Shown here piece by piece: positions 1 through 12,380 of a DNA stretch of 64,000 nt. The position numbers were made by a program, and so were the translations under genes. Below the pieces are notes generated by a model, which had not been told where the DNA came from, searched no databases, and was given only the letters and a program-made list of their open reading frames with translations. Numbering within the stretch: position 1 is the first letter of the stretch; each line of letters begins with the position of its first letter. Source of the DNA: Orthonyx spaldingii (lineage: Eukaryota > Chordata > Aves > Passeriformes > Orthonychidae); assembly GCA_013397795.1 (NCBI GenBank), contig VZTJ01004171.1:1910372-1974371 (forward strand), read 5' to 3'.

Positions 1-652
1 CTCTGCCTTCTTCCTGTAATCTGATGTTTTTTGACCATTACAATTTCGGTTTATTTTCATGTTGTGTTGAAGAGCTGTTTAACAAATGTGGTTTTTTCTC
101 TGCATACGTTAAGCAATCAAGTTCTTCCCTGAAAGATCACTTAAATGTCAATAATAAGAGCCAGGTGTCTATTGGGCATACTTTTCTATTTTTTGTTCTT
201 GTTATCATACTTCCCTGAGCACTCTGGTGTGGGAATATTTGTCTTGAATTGCAGATATCTTTGTATCTTGATCAACAGTCTGGACGAGGGGATCGAGTGC
301 ACCCTCAGTCAGTTTGCAGGTGACATCAAGTTGGTTGGGAGGGTTGACCTGCTGGAGGGCATGACGGCTCTGCAGAGGGACTGTACAGGCTGGATTGATG
401 GGCCAAGGCCAATTGTATGGGGCTCAACAAGGCCAAGTGCCGGATCCTGCTCTTGGCTCACATCAGCTACATACAGCGCTACAGGCTTGGGCTGAAAAGA
501 GTGGCTTGAAAAGCTGCCCAGCAGAAAAGAACCTGGGGGTACTGGGCAACAGCAGCTGAACATGAGCCAGCAGTGCCCAGGTGGCCAAGAAGGCCAATGG
601 CATCCTGGCCTGTATCAGCAATAGTGTGGCCAGCAGGACCAGGGCAGTGATC
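1..652 (+). repeat. Duplicate of 2030-2681, ending at assembly gap
   Basis: This block matches 2030-2681 at a constant offset of 2029 with no indels. I see only two substitutions: 278 G versus 2307 A, and 307 A versus 2336 C. It stops exactly where the N run begins. The left part (1 to about 253) is non-repetitive, and the rest is the 5' end of a truncated CR1. Near-identity that breaks at a gap is typical of two haplotypes placed in tandem by an assembler. A genuine recent duplication is the alternative. Confidence 0.9.
254..652 (+). mobile_element. CR1 LINE fragment, duplicate copy, cut by gap
   Basis: Same element as 2283-3230: the 5'-truncated start within the reverse transcriptase region (a degenerate INSLDEGIECTLSQFAGD reading) through to the gap. 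It carries the same disrupted catalytic motif, FAGD. It should not be counted as an independent insertion if the duplication is an artefact. Confidence 0.85.
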
Positions 653-1266
653 NNNNNNNNNNNNNNNNNNNNNNNNNNNNNNNNNNNNNNNNNNNNNNNN
701 NNNNNNNNNNNNNNNNNNNNNNNNNNNNNNNNNNNNNNNNNNNNNNNNNNNNNNNNNNNNNNNNNNNNNNNNNNNNNNNNNNNNNNNNNNNNNNNNNNNN
801 NNNNNNNNNNNNNNNNNNNNNNNNNNNNNNNNNNNNNNNNNNNNNNNNNNNNNNNNNNNNNNNNNNNNNNNNNNNNNNNNNNNNNNNNNNNNNNNNNNNN
901 NNNNNNNNNNNNNNNNNNNNNNNNNNNNNNNNNNNNNNNNNNNNNNNNNNNNNNNNNNNNNNNNNNNNNNNNNNNNNNNNNNNNNNNNNNNNNNNNNNNN
1001 NNNNNNNNNNNNNNNNNNNNNNNNNNNNNNNNNNNNNNNNNNNNNNNNNNNNNNNNNNNNNNNNNNNNNNNNNNNNNNNNNNNNNNNNNNNNNNNNNNNN
1101 NNNNNNNNNNNNNNNNNNNNNNNNNNNNNNNNNNNNNNNNNNNNNNNNNNNNNNNNNNNNNNNNNNNNNNNNNNNNNNNNNNNNNNNNNNNNNNNNNNNN
1201 NNNNNNNNNNNNNNNNNNNNNNNNNNNNNNNNNNNNNNNNNNNNNNNNNNNNNNNNNNNNNNNNNN
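653..1266. other. Assembly gap (614 N)
   Basis: A run of 614 unknown bases. It interrupts the first CR1 copy immediately after the GTGATC that, in the second copy, continues into the remaining CR1. The long X-containing frames crossing this gap are meaningless. Confidence 1.
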
Positions 1267-2029
1267 ACCAAGAGATAATAGTGAGACTGTACAAAATAGC
1301 AACTGCTACTACTGTAGGTGTTGTTGTGCAGCTCATCTTAGCTTTTTAATATCTCTGCTCTTTGTTCTACTTTTTCTTCCTTTCCTCGTAAACTACTGAA
1401 TAAAATCTCTCTAACCTGACTTTTTTTTTTTGCTTGTTGACCTGCAGAGTCCTGTGTGGCTAAGGAAGGAAATGTCTTATTTCCACATAATACCACAGTG
1501 TACCCTGATTGAGTTTGCTGCCTGTCACCTTAGTAGCAGCAAGTTCACTGTGTTGTACCTGATAAACTTCATCAGAGGCATAAACTCCATTAAATTTATA
1601 TAAAAATAATTTTATAGTTGCTCATGTTTTATATAATGTTTGTGTTATATATAAAAATATATAAAATATTTGCCTCATACTACTGCTCTGTGCATATGAC
1701 TGGTATAATTGCTGTCATAGTGTCGGAAAATGTTATGACTAAAGGGCATGGGCACTTGAAATGAGAAGGACAGTGGTTCAGGAGAGACTTCGTTGCAATC
1801 ACCAACAACACAGGGGAGTTCAGAAGAATCCTTGTGGTTATCTTTGATGATTTCCTGCACAAAATATGAGGCTGCTCTGTATTGACTTCTGTGCAAGCTA
1901 AAGCTTATTTTTAGAAAAAATGTCATTGTTTGAAAACAGGAAACTGTGCAGCAAGGCAAATCTCTCTCAAGCCTAGTTTAATACTTTGTTAGTTATCATC
2001 AGTGTTTAAACTTCTGCACCTTTACTCTG
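1267..2029. other. Unique sequence between gap and second copy
   Basis: A 763-bp stretch with no recognisable gene or repeat. It contains a very AT-rich tract around 1593-1672 and a short T run near 1422. It does not continue the CR1 that is interrupted at 652, which supports a contig break rather than a simple sequencing dropout. Confidence 0.6.
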
Positions 2030-2681
2030 CTCTGCCTTCTTCCTGTAATCTGATGTTTTTTGACCATTACAATTTCGGTTTATTTTCATGTTGTGTTGAA
2101 GAGCTGTTTAACAAATGTGGTTTTTTCTCTGCATACGTTAAGCAATCAAGTTCTTCCCTGAAAGATCACTTAAATGTCAATAATAAGAGCCAGGTGTCTA
2201 TTGGGCATACTTTTCTATTTTTTGTTCTTGTTATCATACTTCCCTGAGCACTCTGGTGTGGGAATATTTGTCTTGAATTGCAGATATCTTTGTATCTTGA
2301 TCAACAATCTGGACGAGGGGATCGAGTGCACCCTCCGTCAGTTTGCAGGTGACATCAAGTTGGTTGGGAGGGTTGACCTGCTGGAGGGCATGACGGCTCT
2401 GCAGAGGGACTGTACAGGCTGGATTGATGGGCCAAGGCCAATTGTATGGGGCTCAACAAGGCCAAGTGCCGGATCCTGCTCTTGGCTCACATCAGCTACA
2501 TACAGCGCTACAGGCTTGGGCTGAAAAGAGTGGCTTGAAAAGCTGCCCAGCAGAAAAGAACCTGGGGGTACTGGGCAACAGCAGCTGAACATGAGCCAGC
2601 AGTGCCCAGGTGGCCAAGAAGGCCAATGGCATCCTGGCCTGTATCAGCAATAGTGTGGCCAGCAGGACCAGGGCAGTGATC
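2030..2681 (+). repeat. Second copy of the 652-bp duplicated block
   Basis: Partner of 1-652, differing at two bases. Here the sequence continues without a break through the CR1 to its natural 3' end, so this is the intact locus and 1-652 the partial copy. The left boundary follows unique sequence (1267-2029); what lies left of base 1 is unseen, so the full length of the duplication is unknown. Confidence 0.9.
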
Positions 2682-3230
2682 GTCCCCCTGTACTTGGCAC
2701 TGGTGAGGTCGCACCTTGAATCCTGTGTTCAGTTCTGGGCCCTTCACTACAAGAAAGACATTGAGGGGCTGGAGCATGTCCAGAGCAGGGCAATGAGGTT
2801 GGTGAAGGGTCTGGAGCACAAGTCCTGTGAGGAGCAGCTGAGGGAGCTGGGGATGTTTAGGCCAGAGAAAAGGAGGCTCAGGAGTGATCTTATCACTCTC
2901 TATAAATACTTGAAAGGAGGGTGTAGCCAGGTGAGGGTCAGCCTCTTCTCCCAGGTCACAAGTGATAGGACAAGAGGAATTGGCCTGAAGTTGCACTAGG
3001 GGAGGTTTAGATTGGATATTAGGATATATACCTTCAGGGAGAGGGTTGTCAAATGCTGGAACAGGCTTCCCAGGGAGGTGGTTGTGAGTTACTGTCCTTG
3101 GAGGTATTTCAAAGACATGTAGATAGAGCACTTAGGGACATGGTTTAGTGTTTGACTTGTAGTAGTGTTAGATTAATGGTTGGACTTGATGATCGTAAGA
3201 GATCTTTTCCAACCTAAATGATTCTATGAT
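2283..3230 (+). mobile_element. CR1 non-LTR retrotransposon, 5'-truncated
   Basis: About 950 bp of CR1 running from the ORF2 reverse transcriptase active-site region to the 3' end. The catalytic motif reads FAGD (2342-2353) where CR1 has FADD, and the frame then breaks. A long open piece at 2610-2999 carries the C-terminal region (VPLYLALVRSHLESCVQFWA, YKKDIEGLEHVQ, TSDRTRG). It ends at TAG 2997-2999, where CR1 normally has a glutamine codon. The ORF2 remnant ends near 3146-3148 and a short 3' UTR finishes in ATTCTATGAT (3221-3230), the CR1 terminal octamer. The consensus-like 3' end suggests one of the younger avian subfamilies (E/J type); the subfamily is not certain. It is a dead copy. Confidence 0.93.
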
Positions 3231-6200
3231 ATCAGAACTGCGATTAAAATTCAGTAGCAACTGTGCCAAGGACGGTTAAAATTTGCTTATGCAATGTATT
3301 TATGTATTTATATATCACATAATTCCATCCATTGGGATTTCATGTTTGACAGATTTGTCTAATATGATACAAGCCTTTTTCAGAGAGCTTCCTGTTCTGT
3401 AAGGTTGGCCTGTGTCCTTTGTACTTAGAGAATTGATGCTCAGTTGTATTAAAGTGACCAGAGTTTTCTCACAAGTCAGATCCTTTGCTGTTTGTTAATT
3501 TTTACTCCAGTTGATCTGTGTCTTATCAAATGTTGTCATATCTGTTTTAAAAATGCTGAGTAGCACAAGAGGGCTAAGTAAATATGTGTAGCAGTCAGAC
3601 AAAAACATGTTCCTGATGCTGATTCTTCACTGATTGCATCGTATTTTTGGCATCCATTTCCAGTGCTCTGTGATGACTTTGTATTAATTGAGTTCTGCTG
3701 GGTAACAGTTAAGCAACATAAGCAAACAAATTACACTTATATCCCATATTTCATAGCAACTGCACTGAATTGCTTTTATCCCTCTGTACATGTGGGATTG
3801 TGTTGCAATGTGAGGACAAGCATGTATTACTGGTAGTTGCCATCCCTCTGAAATAGCTCATGTAAATTAACATTCTTGCTTAATTGAGATTTAGATTGTT
3901 TGTCTACCTGTGCTCATACTCATGAAATTGTAGTACTAGCAGATATATCATGCCAGCAATATTTTATGTTTATCAAAGTTGGTGTTCATGGCAGAGGAGA
4001 TACAGCATGATTTTGTAGAAGAAAATGTCTTCAATGCTCTTAATCCTATTTTATGTCAACCAGTGCATTATTTTCTCTTGTACTGACACTGGGTTTCAGC
4101 ATAGGATTATCTAGGTTGTACTCTGTACTTTTCTAAGGTTTTTTTTCTGTAAATCATTAGGTTTATTTGATATTTCTGAAATATTTTGATTGTTCTAATG
4201 CTTAAAAATATTTTTGATCATAATACACATAATCTTTAACTTGTTCCAGGTTTTTTTGTCTTTGTTTGCATAACTGTTCCTGTAACTTTCAGTTTCATAG
4301 TTTTTAAATATTAGTGACTTCAATATACTTAAATATTTTGTTTTTAATTTACTTTTTTTGTTCCCATTAAGATGAGTTGTTTTTCTTGAACTGCTGCAAG
4401 CTTTTAATATTCAGAGGAGCATTGGCTTCTTGATTATCTTAGAAATTGTTTCTAAACAGTTACAATAATCTGCAGGTTCATTCATCTCTGGTTTGGATTT
4501 GACGTATTTTGTGGGGAAAAAAGTCATGATCACTTGTGTGCAAGCTCCTATGAATTTAACTTTGTTCAATTAGTTTTTCTTTATCTAAAATTCAGCGTTA
4601 CACAATATTTTTAATAGTAAATGTCTCTAATGTTGAAGCCACCTCAATTAGGAAAGAACCACTTAAAAAAAAAATTAAACACATGAATTCATGAAAAGCA
4701 TTAGCTGCATTATTTCCAGCAAATATTGTCACAGATTTCTATGGTTAGGCAAAATAGCTCCTTGATATCAGACTAACAGGGATGAAATGTAATGTGTAAG
4801 GACCTGAATTTTAAAATCCAAATGAACAGGTGGAGCAGGAAGATTGTTAGCTGGTGCGTAGCCATTTTTCTTGTTTGGGGTTTCAAAAAATCACTTTTGT
4901 CTGCTCTGCTTCTCTGTAGGGATTTCTGAAGGAGTGTTTGAGCCCATTTATGTGAGATTCTTTATCCTTCTGGACAGCAGGCACTGTTCAACAAGAGTCT
5001 TTACAACAACCCTGTCTTACTTAAACATTGATTTCCTTTTCTTGTGTTGAGGCTGTCATAAAACTTAGCAAGTTAGGTTATATGAGTGTGAAACGTTACT
5101 TCTGTGTTAACTATTTGGATTGTGATGATGACATCTCATAAGGGCTCAGGTATTCATGCATGCAGAGCCCTCCAATAACTTCACTAATTAGCCTCCTCTT
5201 CAGATGCAGGTTTGCTTGTTGCAGGATTGTGGGTTGTGATTGTTTTGTTGGTTAGCAGAGCTTCCAAGGAAACAGAAAACAGGTTAGCTAAAATGAAGAT
5301 GAAAAATTCTTGTATAGTTGCATCTACAACCACCAAATACACTTTGATACCCTTTCAGCAGTTGTCATATTGTAGCATGTGCTTCATTACTAAAGGTAAT
5401 AAGTTGACTTTTTTAATGGATACATTTAACACATAACATATATAGCTTACAATAATGATAAAGGGTGAGAAGCAGTTTAATTTTCATGTAAAACCAGTGG
5501 ACTTTGCAGCATCCTCTGCCATACTACAGACCATACTATTCATTGGGCTGTAAGTCACAAGAGAGCATGCATGTAAGTAATGGTGCTGTTCAAGAGTGCC
5601 TCTTCTTGATTGTTCATTGACATGGGAGAGTGGAGAGAGGGAAGATACAACAGGTAAGATGGATTGACTTTGGTGGAGCTGGAATAGGAGGTACCACAGG
5701 AAAACCTGTCCCTTGGAGCTTAAATACCCATCTCTTCAGTTCTGAAACAAATCTAAAGCTATGCTCACATACAGAGCTTTAAGCTCTTCAATAGTGCAGA
5801 CTGGGAGAGAGTTTTTTGCTGCAAAGTGCTTGGTCTAGGCTTATATGTAGAGCCACAGAGAGAAGAAGGATTTATTTTTTTCAGGGGGTTTTGGCTTTGT
5901 GTGGAAAGATAGCATTAATGTTTTAAACTGAGGAAACCTAAGACTGCACTGGGCACTTTGTACGTATGTGAAGTGAAAAGGACTTCTGTGTAAAAGTCTG
6001 CAGTTACTGTCAGAATTATTGGTAGACTAAAAGTGGGATAGGTGGATAAGAAGGAATCAAAGATAATTACAGAACTGCTGATCCTTGGGAGCAGATTTTT
6101 TTTTTGTGTACAGGCAGTACATGGAACTAAGCAAAAGTTGCAGTGTGTGTAGTTGGAGGGTGGTTTTTAAGTGTGTGTTAATATTTTTCTCCTCTGAGCA

Positions 6201-6880
6201 GCAGAGGGAGCTCCTATTGCTTTGCTGCAGCCCCATACAGACTTGTGCGGTGTTCCTTTGCGAAGGTTTTTCTTGCTTCTGCAGCTAAAAGCCTGAAGCA
6301 TGTTTTTTAAGTGTAGGGAATAAATGTAACTGGAACAGAAGGACTCAGTATTTTTTATTTGTCAAGAAATATGTTTCCAGTATAGGAAATGATGGAGAAA
6401 TATTTCCTTCGAAAGGACAAGTATTAGACTTATTTTCAGATGGCTTATGTGATGTGAATGCAATGTATAGTTCTCTGCTCTGAGTACACATGAGAAAGAG
6501 AAAAAACTGCATACTAGAAAAACCGGGTTTTTTTACCTGTTTTTTTTGCAAGGATCACATGCCCGGTATGTAGCTTCTTCATGCCTTTCAGTTAATGCTC
6601 TAAAGGGTTTTAAACTAAGTAATATTTTGCCTAAAGTTGTGTCAGAAAGGCTACACATAAAAATTGTGTTGATTGTTGAAAAAAGGCAATAAAAAAGCAT
6701 TTACAATTTTTTTTTCACTTGCTTCTTCCTATGATTCTCCTTTTCAATTGAAACTTTTCAGACCATTCTCTTTAAAAGCTTAGGAAGTGACAAATTTTTC
6801 CCTCCCTTGGTTGTTCTGAACTACAGCAATAAAGTGCAATGAGTTAAGTAAGTGAGTAAATGGTCTTTACGTTTATTTAG
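3231..6880. other. Non-coding stretch between CR1 elements
   Basis: About 3.6 kb of AT-rich DNA with no recognisable exon, RNA gene or repeat family. Open frames at 5212-5436, 6085-6288 and 6345-6551 are short, unrelated to any protein I know, and on both strands. Short T runs occur but no long microsatellite. Confidence 0.6.
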
Positions 6881-7792
6881 TCTTGTTCAACTTATTCATC
6901 AGTGACCTGGAAGAAGGGAGAAGATGCACCCTCAGCAAGTTTGCTGATGGTACAAAACTAGGAGGTTTGGCTGATACACTGGCAGTCTGTGCTGCCATTC
7001 AGAAGGACCTGGACAGTCTGGAGAGTTGGGCAGAGAGGAATCTGACAAAGTTCAACAAAAGCAAATGCAGGTCCTGCACCTGGGGAAGAATAACCCCAGG
7101 CACCAGTGCGGGCTGGGGGCCGACCTGCTGGAAAGCAGCTCTGCAGAGAAGGACCTGGGGTCCATGAACCAGCAGTGCCCTTGTGGCCAGGAAGGCTAAT
7201 GGTATCTCAGAGTTCATTAGGAAGAGCACTGTTAGCAGGGGAAAAGAGGTGATCCTGCCCCTCTACTCAGCCCTGGTGAGGCCACCTGGAGTGCTGTGTC
7301 CAGTGCTGGGCTCCTCAGTCCAAGAAAGTCATGGAGCTCCTGGAATGAGTCCAGTGGAGGGGATCAAAGATGATGAAGAGACTGGGGCACATCTCTGAGA
7401 AGGAAAGACTGAGAGAGCTGAGCCTGTTCAGCCTTGAGGAGAGATGGCTGAAGAAGAGGGCATCTTACCAAGGCATACAAATTCTTTAAGGGTGGAGAAG
7501 AAGTGTCCAGAGACTGGGGCCAGACTCTTTCCAGGGTTTCCCAGTGACAGGATAAGGGACGACTAGCACAAACTGAAACATAGAAAGTTCCATCTGAATA
7601 TAAGAAAAAACTTTCTTTTGAGGGTGACAGCACTGGAATAGGCTGCCCAAAGAGCCTGTGGAATCTCCTTCTATAGAAATACTCAAAATTTGCCTGGACA
7701 TGATCCTGTGCAACCTGCTCCAGGTGAACCTGCTGTAGCAGAGAGTTGGACCAGATGATCTCCAGAGGCCCCTTCCAATGATTCTGTGATTC
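6881..7792 (+). mobile_element. CR1 non-LTR retrotransposon, 5'-truncated
   Basis: About 910 bp of CR1. It opens in frame with LFNLFISDLEEG and FADG (6940-6951) in place of the catalytic FADD, then DLDSLESWAERNLTKFNKSKC before the frame shifts. Later pieces in other frames (7183-7398 and beyond) keep the VILPLYSALVRPP block and the region of the FSLEERW/KRR motif. The end is CCTTCCAATG followed by ATTCTGTGATTC (7781-7792), the CR1 terminal repeat. It is more diverged than the 2283 element and probably belongs to a different, older subfamily. Multiple frameshifts make it non-functional. Confidence 0.92.
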
Positions 7793-10700
7793 ATAACTGC
7801 CAGTCAGAATTACTTTTGCGTTACCATGACAGTTAATTATTTTCAAGCAAGTTTTATTATTTTAAAATATATTTTCTTTTTACTTTTCTGATACAGAGCC
7901 TTGTTTTTGTATTGGGCGGTAATAACTTTAGAAATATTCATACTTGAAGATTAATGTAAATCAACACTTTTAACCTTTGATTTCTTTCTCACTTGTATAC
8001 CCCACAGTTTCATGCTAATCATTCCAGGCATGCAGGATCATTTGGAAAGGTTACACAACTGTCATTAGATGTATTTTGTTAAATATTAAAGCATCCATGG
8101 AAGGAATGCAGATTCTTTCTTTCTCTGTAGATAGCAAGGTACTTCTCCAACTTTACTAACCTGCAACATGCCTTAGAACAAATAACAGTGTAGTATTTCT
8201 TGCTTCCTGTGATTTTATTTGGCTGTGTTAATTTATTATTTCATTTGCTGCTCAAGGCTCGTAGAAGTTTAACTGTATTTTTGCATTTTCTAAGTAGAAT
8301 TGTTTCTGTACTTGTACATAAATCTGATGTGTTAAATAATTGCTGCTTTGCTAATTTTTCCTACTCTGTAAGGGGATCTTGAAATTTGCTAATAGATATG
8401 TGGTCTATGTTTGTAGTAATGTGGTTATTACTGATAGAGTTTATGGCTTATCTAAGAACTTTGCTATCTATATCAGCTTTCTCATACAAAGTTCTTGAAA
8501 TTCTTAGTAATTAAATTTGACTTATGTAAAAGCGTCACAGTCAAATTAAAGGAATTTATAATAAATTCTATGGGTTTTTTCCTTTATGTAGGGTGTCTTA
8601 CCACTTTTCAGTATGATTTTTACCAGTATTACAACAATTAAAAGACAGTTCTAATATACAATTTGTGAAGTAAGTAATTCTGTATAGAGAGTAAAATCAA
8701 GAATTTTAGTGCCTGGGAAGGAAGAAAGGTAGTTTAACAGAAAACATTGGTTCTGACAGTTTGAGTCATAGTTTAGATTATAAAATTCTATTTAATAAGT
8801 AGATTTTAATTGATTTTCTCTTTTCCCTTCACTGCAGAAAGTTGCGGGGTTTTTTTGGTTTTCTTTAAGTTTCTCTCATTACAGGCTTTGCTTAGTAGAC
8901 TGAAGTCTTGCTGAGTAAGACGCAAGCAATTTTCTACTTCTATGCCAATAATTGAGGTCAGTCTTTAAACTCCAGTCAAGGGATTTACTTCAACTAGCCA
9001 TACTGGAAAACAAATGTGCATTGTGCCAGTTTTCTCTGCAGAGGCATCTGACAATATACAATTGCCCTTCCTTTGCAGTGAAGCCTACATCAGAACATAC
9101 ACCTTCCATTTCCTGGTGGTTCTTACCAGACATGTTTACTATGTTCTGCTGAACATATGTGGAGCTCTTTTGTAGCTATGTTGGTTGTTCAGTTTCCTAC
9201 AGTAGGAAAGTTGCCAGCCAGCTTGGGCATGGGGGTGCAGAAACAGGGTAAAATACTTGAATTGTCCTTTGGTTGCTTGGCTTAGGCATTACTCCCTAAA
9301 GCTAAATATTGGGGAAGTACTTGAGTATTTGAGTATGTTACTCAAACTTCTGTATCAGTTTACTTTTTGTGGAATAAATTACATTGATGCCTTCAGGATA
9401 ACTACCTGAAGCAGTGTCTTGTTGTCACATTTTTCGTAGACTTTGAAATCAGTGTCGGTTCAGCGCTCATGTGGTTTTTGCTCTGCATCTTTGTTAGCAA
9501 AATGAAAATGAGCTTTTTTTCTCAAAGAAAAGAAGGAAAAAAATGTGCAGTAGTACTATTTCAACTCGCCAATTATATGACAGAAACATTATGAAGTAGA
9601 AATCATGCAAATGTGCTTCAGAATCCTTTCAGGATAACTTACCCTATTGGGATATGTGACTTGTCTAACAAATAGATTTGGGAGCTCTGCCGCACTTAAA
9701 TATGCCATTTGTTCCTTTTGTTGTTCTTGACTATGTGACACATGCTATTGCCTGATGTGATCATTAGCCCAAATATTTCCAGTCTGTAGTGATACAGCTG
9801 TATTTACTTGAGCATTTATCAGTGGATGCTGTTGCCTTGAGTGCCTGTTTTAAGCTGCTTCTCCTTTTCAAGCTTAAATGAAGTTGGTATTACTAGCTAC
9901 AAAACATAATGCAAATGATGAGTCAAGGTGTGAAGAAAGTAAAACTTTCTCTGGGGAGATAGTTTTTGGTTTTGTTGACACTTCCTTTCCCAAATGGTTG
10001 TTAAATATTCTTTTAGCTATGAATTTGAACTGTATATTTAACAAATACAAGTTATGATCTGTAAATTTCTTGGATTTGTTGATGTTTGTACTCATAAAAC
10101 AATGAGATCTGAAATTAGCTTAGGGAGCTGGAGAAATAGAAATTGACCTGAAGACCAAAACTAAGTTTAACACCTGCTGCAGGACTAACATTTTTTCCTG
10201 ATAAGTTTCTCACTCAGTGCTAATTTGCAGATTACAGTATGTCCTTTATTTCTGTAGGAGACTTTTCATTATCTGCAGAACATGTGGCTATTCAGTGTAG
10301 GAATTTAGGTACCTTTATAAATTCGTGAGTATAAGGAGAAAAACTAGACAATGTCAATTTCTCTGCTAGTTTAATAATTTCTGAACAGGCAGAATGCTTA
10401 AAAACAAAATTTCCAAGATGTCTCAGCAAATGTTTGAACAGACAGCATCGAATGTCCATTGACAAAGGACGATTTTTGACACATGAACTGTTCTTTGCTA
10501 GTACATGGTGTCTGATCTATGCATGCAGCTGTGCTTGTGTAGTAATGATATAATGTGCATTTTGTGTAGACTTATTGATGAGCTGTTATGTTTTGTTTAT
10601 GTGAATGTTTTACAGTTTGGTTTATTGGTGAAAATTCTATTATAAAAATCCCTGTAAAATCTAGAACTGGTGTTTCTGTAAATGTTTGGGGTTTTTTTTG

Positions 10701-12354
10701 TCACAAGCATCTTCTCCCTTTTTTTCCATAGTGTGGTTAATGAAGATGCTGTCTAAACTTCATGCAAAATTTGTGAGACTTCTGCCCATTCGCTCCTGGC
10801 CAAACAAGTTCAGGAATTCACCAAGTTATTGTGAAATGTGCTTTATGTTAAAAAACCTTCATGTGCCTTGACTCTGTATGTTATTTTGATATAATATTAC
10901 ATATAGTTAAGTGGTATTGAGATCACAAAGGAGAAAATCATGAGTTCTTGTGCACAGATAGGTATCTTGATAATAATCAGTGAAATACAAGTGGAAACCA
11001 TTACTGTTGATCATCTCTTCTGTTCTTCTGTCATTTCTCCATTCTACTCTTCCTGCTAACTTTAAAGTTTGTTTCTTTAGTTTGTAACAACAAGAATTGG
11101 GAAGAAGGAGAGGGTCTGAAAAGGACACAATTATTAAAGAAGTGCAGAGATTTTTATCCCGGGTCAAGGTGGTCCAGACTAACTATCTCTTCATAAGACA
11201 TTGCTTCTTTTAATGTTTGTTCTTTCTAAAAGGTGATGTTTTCTACCGACTTTACTACCTGACCCTATATTGCATCATATGAAAGGAGCGAATTGTGAAT
11301 TTTAGTAATACTCAGTGTAATTCAGTCTTGGAAGACACTGGCTATACTTTTCAGCTGTGTCATGACATATTACTTAGTTAACGCTTATAAAATTTTAATA
11401 CATTTGTTCAATCCCTGGCACCTCTGTGAAGTGGAAAATGTACTTATCGCCACCACCGATTGCCAGCAGGGATAAATTCCACCTTATTCATCATCAGAAG
11501 TCATTGCTACTTTCAAGTAAAACATTAGCAACATTTCCTGTAAGTGCAAATCACGTTCTTATCCAGTCAATGTTTCATAGTGGGCAGGAGACCCTTTGTT
11601 CTTCTCTTTTAAATTATGGAGTGTCACTTGAGGATGGCACCTACCGTGATCATTATTGACCCAAATATATTACGTACTAAAAAAAATTAAAAGACAACAA
11701 ATAATAAACGTTCTTTTTGCCAATGTCATAATTCCTTCAGTTGTGATCCCTTGGTCAGATTCTCTAAAACATGCTGAAAATAATTGACTTAATTAAAATT
11801 AATACGTAAAAATAAAAAAAAGAAAGTAGAAATGACACAGCTAAATGGAAGAAATTGGACCAAAAATCATTCAGTATGGATCACTTGTTCTTGCCAAATG
11901 TAATAATGTTGTCCCTCGACTTTAAGCTAGACTTCATCCAAAGCAAGGACACTTTCAGTTGGTACTCAGAGGCACTTACCTTCTGCACAATTTTTGGCTT
12001 TGCTGTAAACCACTTGTATTCCATACCCTAGAGCAAGTATGCTGCACAATGTGTGTACAGGTATTCCTGTGTATTTGTTTTGGAGGACAGGCTGTTGACA
12101 GACTCTGACTCTTTGCACACTGTGCCAGTCAGAATTTGGTGATGGTGCACTGCATATCTTTCTTGGCAGGGTTTAGGATCAGACTGCCAGTTAATTCAGA
12201 GCTGGATTTGGTTGATCATATACAAAATGTAAATTCTATTAAATACGTACAAGCATTTTAAATAATAAGAAATATTTGAACAAATCAGAGAAAGCCAGTG
12301 TTTGTTAAATAAAAACAAAGGCAAGGCTGCCCCTTCCTCTGNCCCTCTCCTCCC

Positions 12355-12380
12355 AAAAAAAAAAAAAAAAAAAAAAAAAA
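12355..12380 (+). repeat. Poly-A run (A26) beside an unknown base
   Basis: Twenty-six A residues preceded by a pyrimidine-rich CCCTCTCCTCCC and a single N at 12342. The N suggests the assembler could not resolve the local sequence. No retrotransposed body is recognisable to the left. Confidence 0.95.

Noticed and set aside
463..1399. Long frames crossing the N block on both strands
   Set aside because: They consist mostly of unknown residues and are open only because N is not read as a stop.
1..2681. Biological tandem duplication of a CR1-containing segment
   Set aside because: Possible but less likely than an assembly artefact, because the first copy stops precisely at the gap and differs by only two bases.
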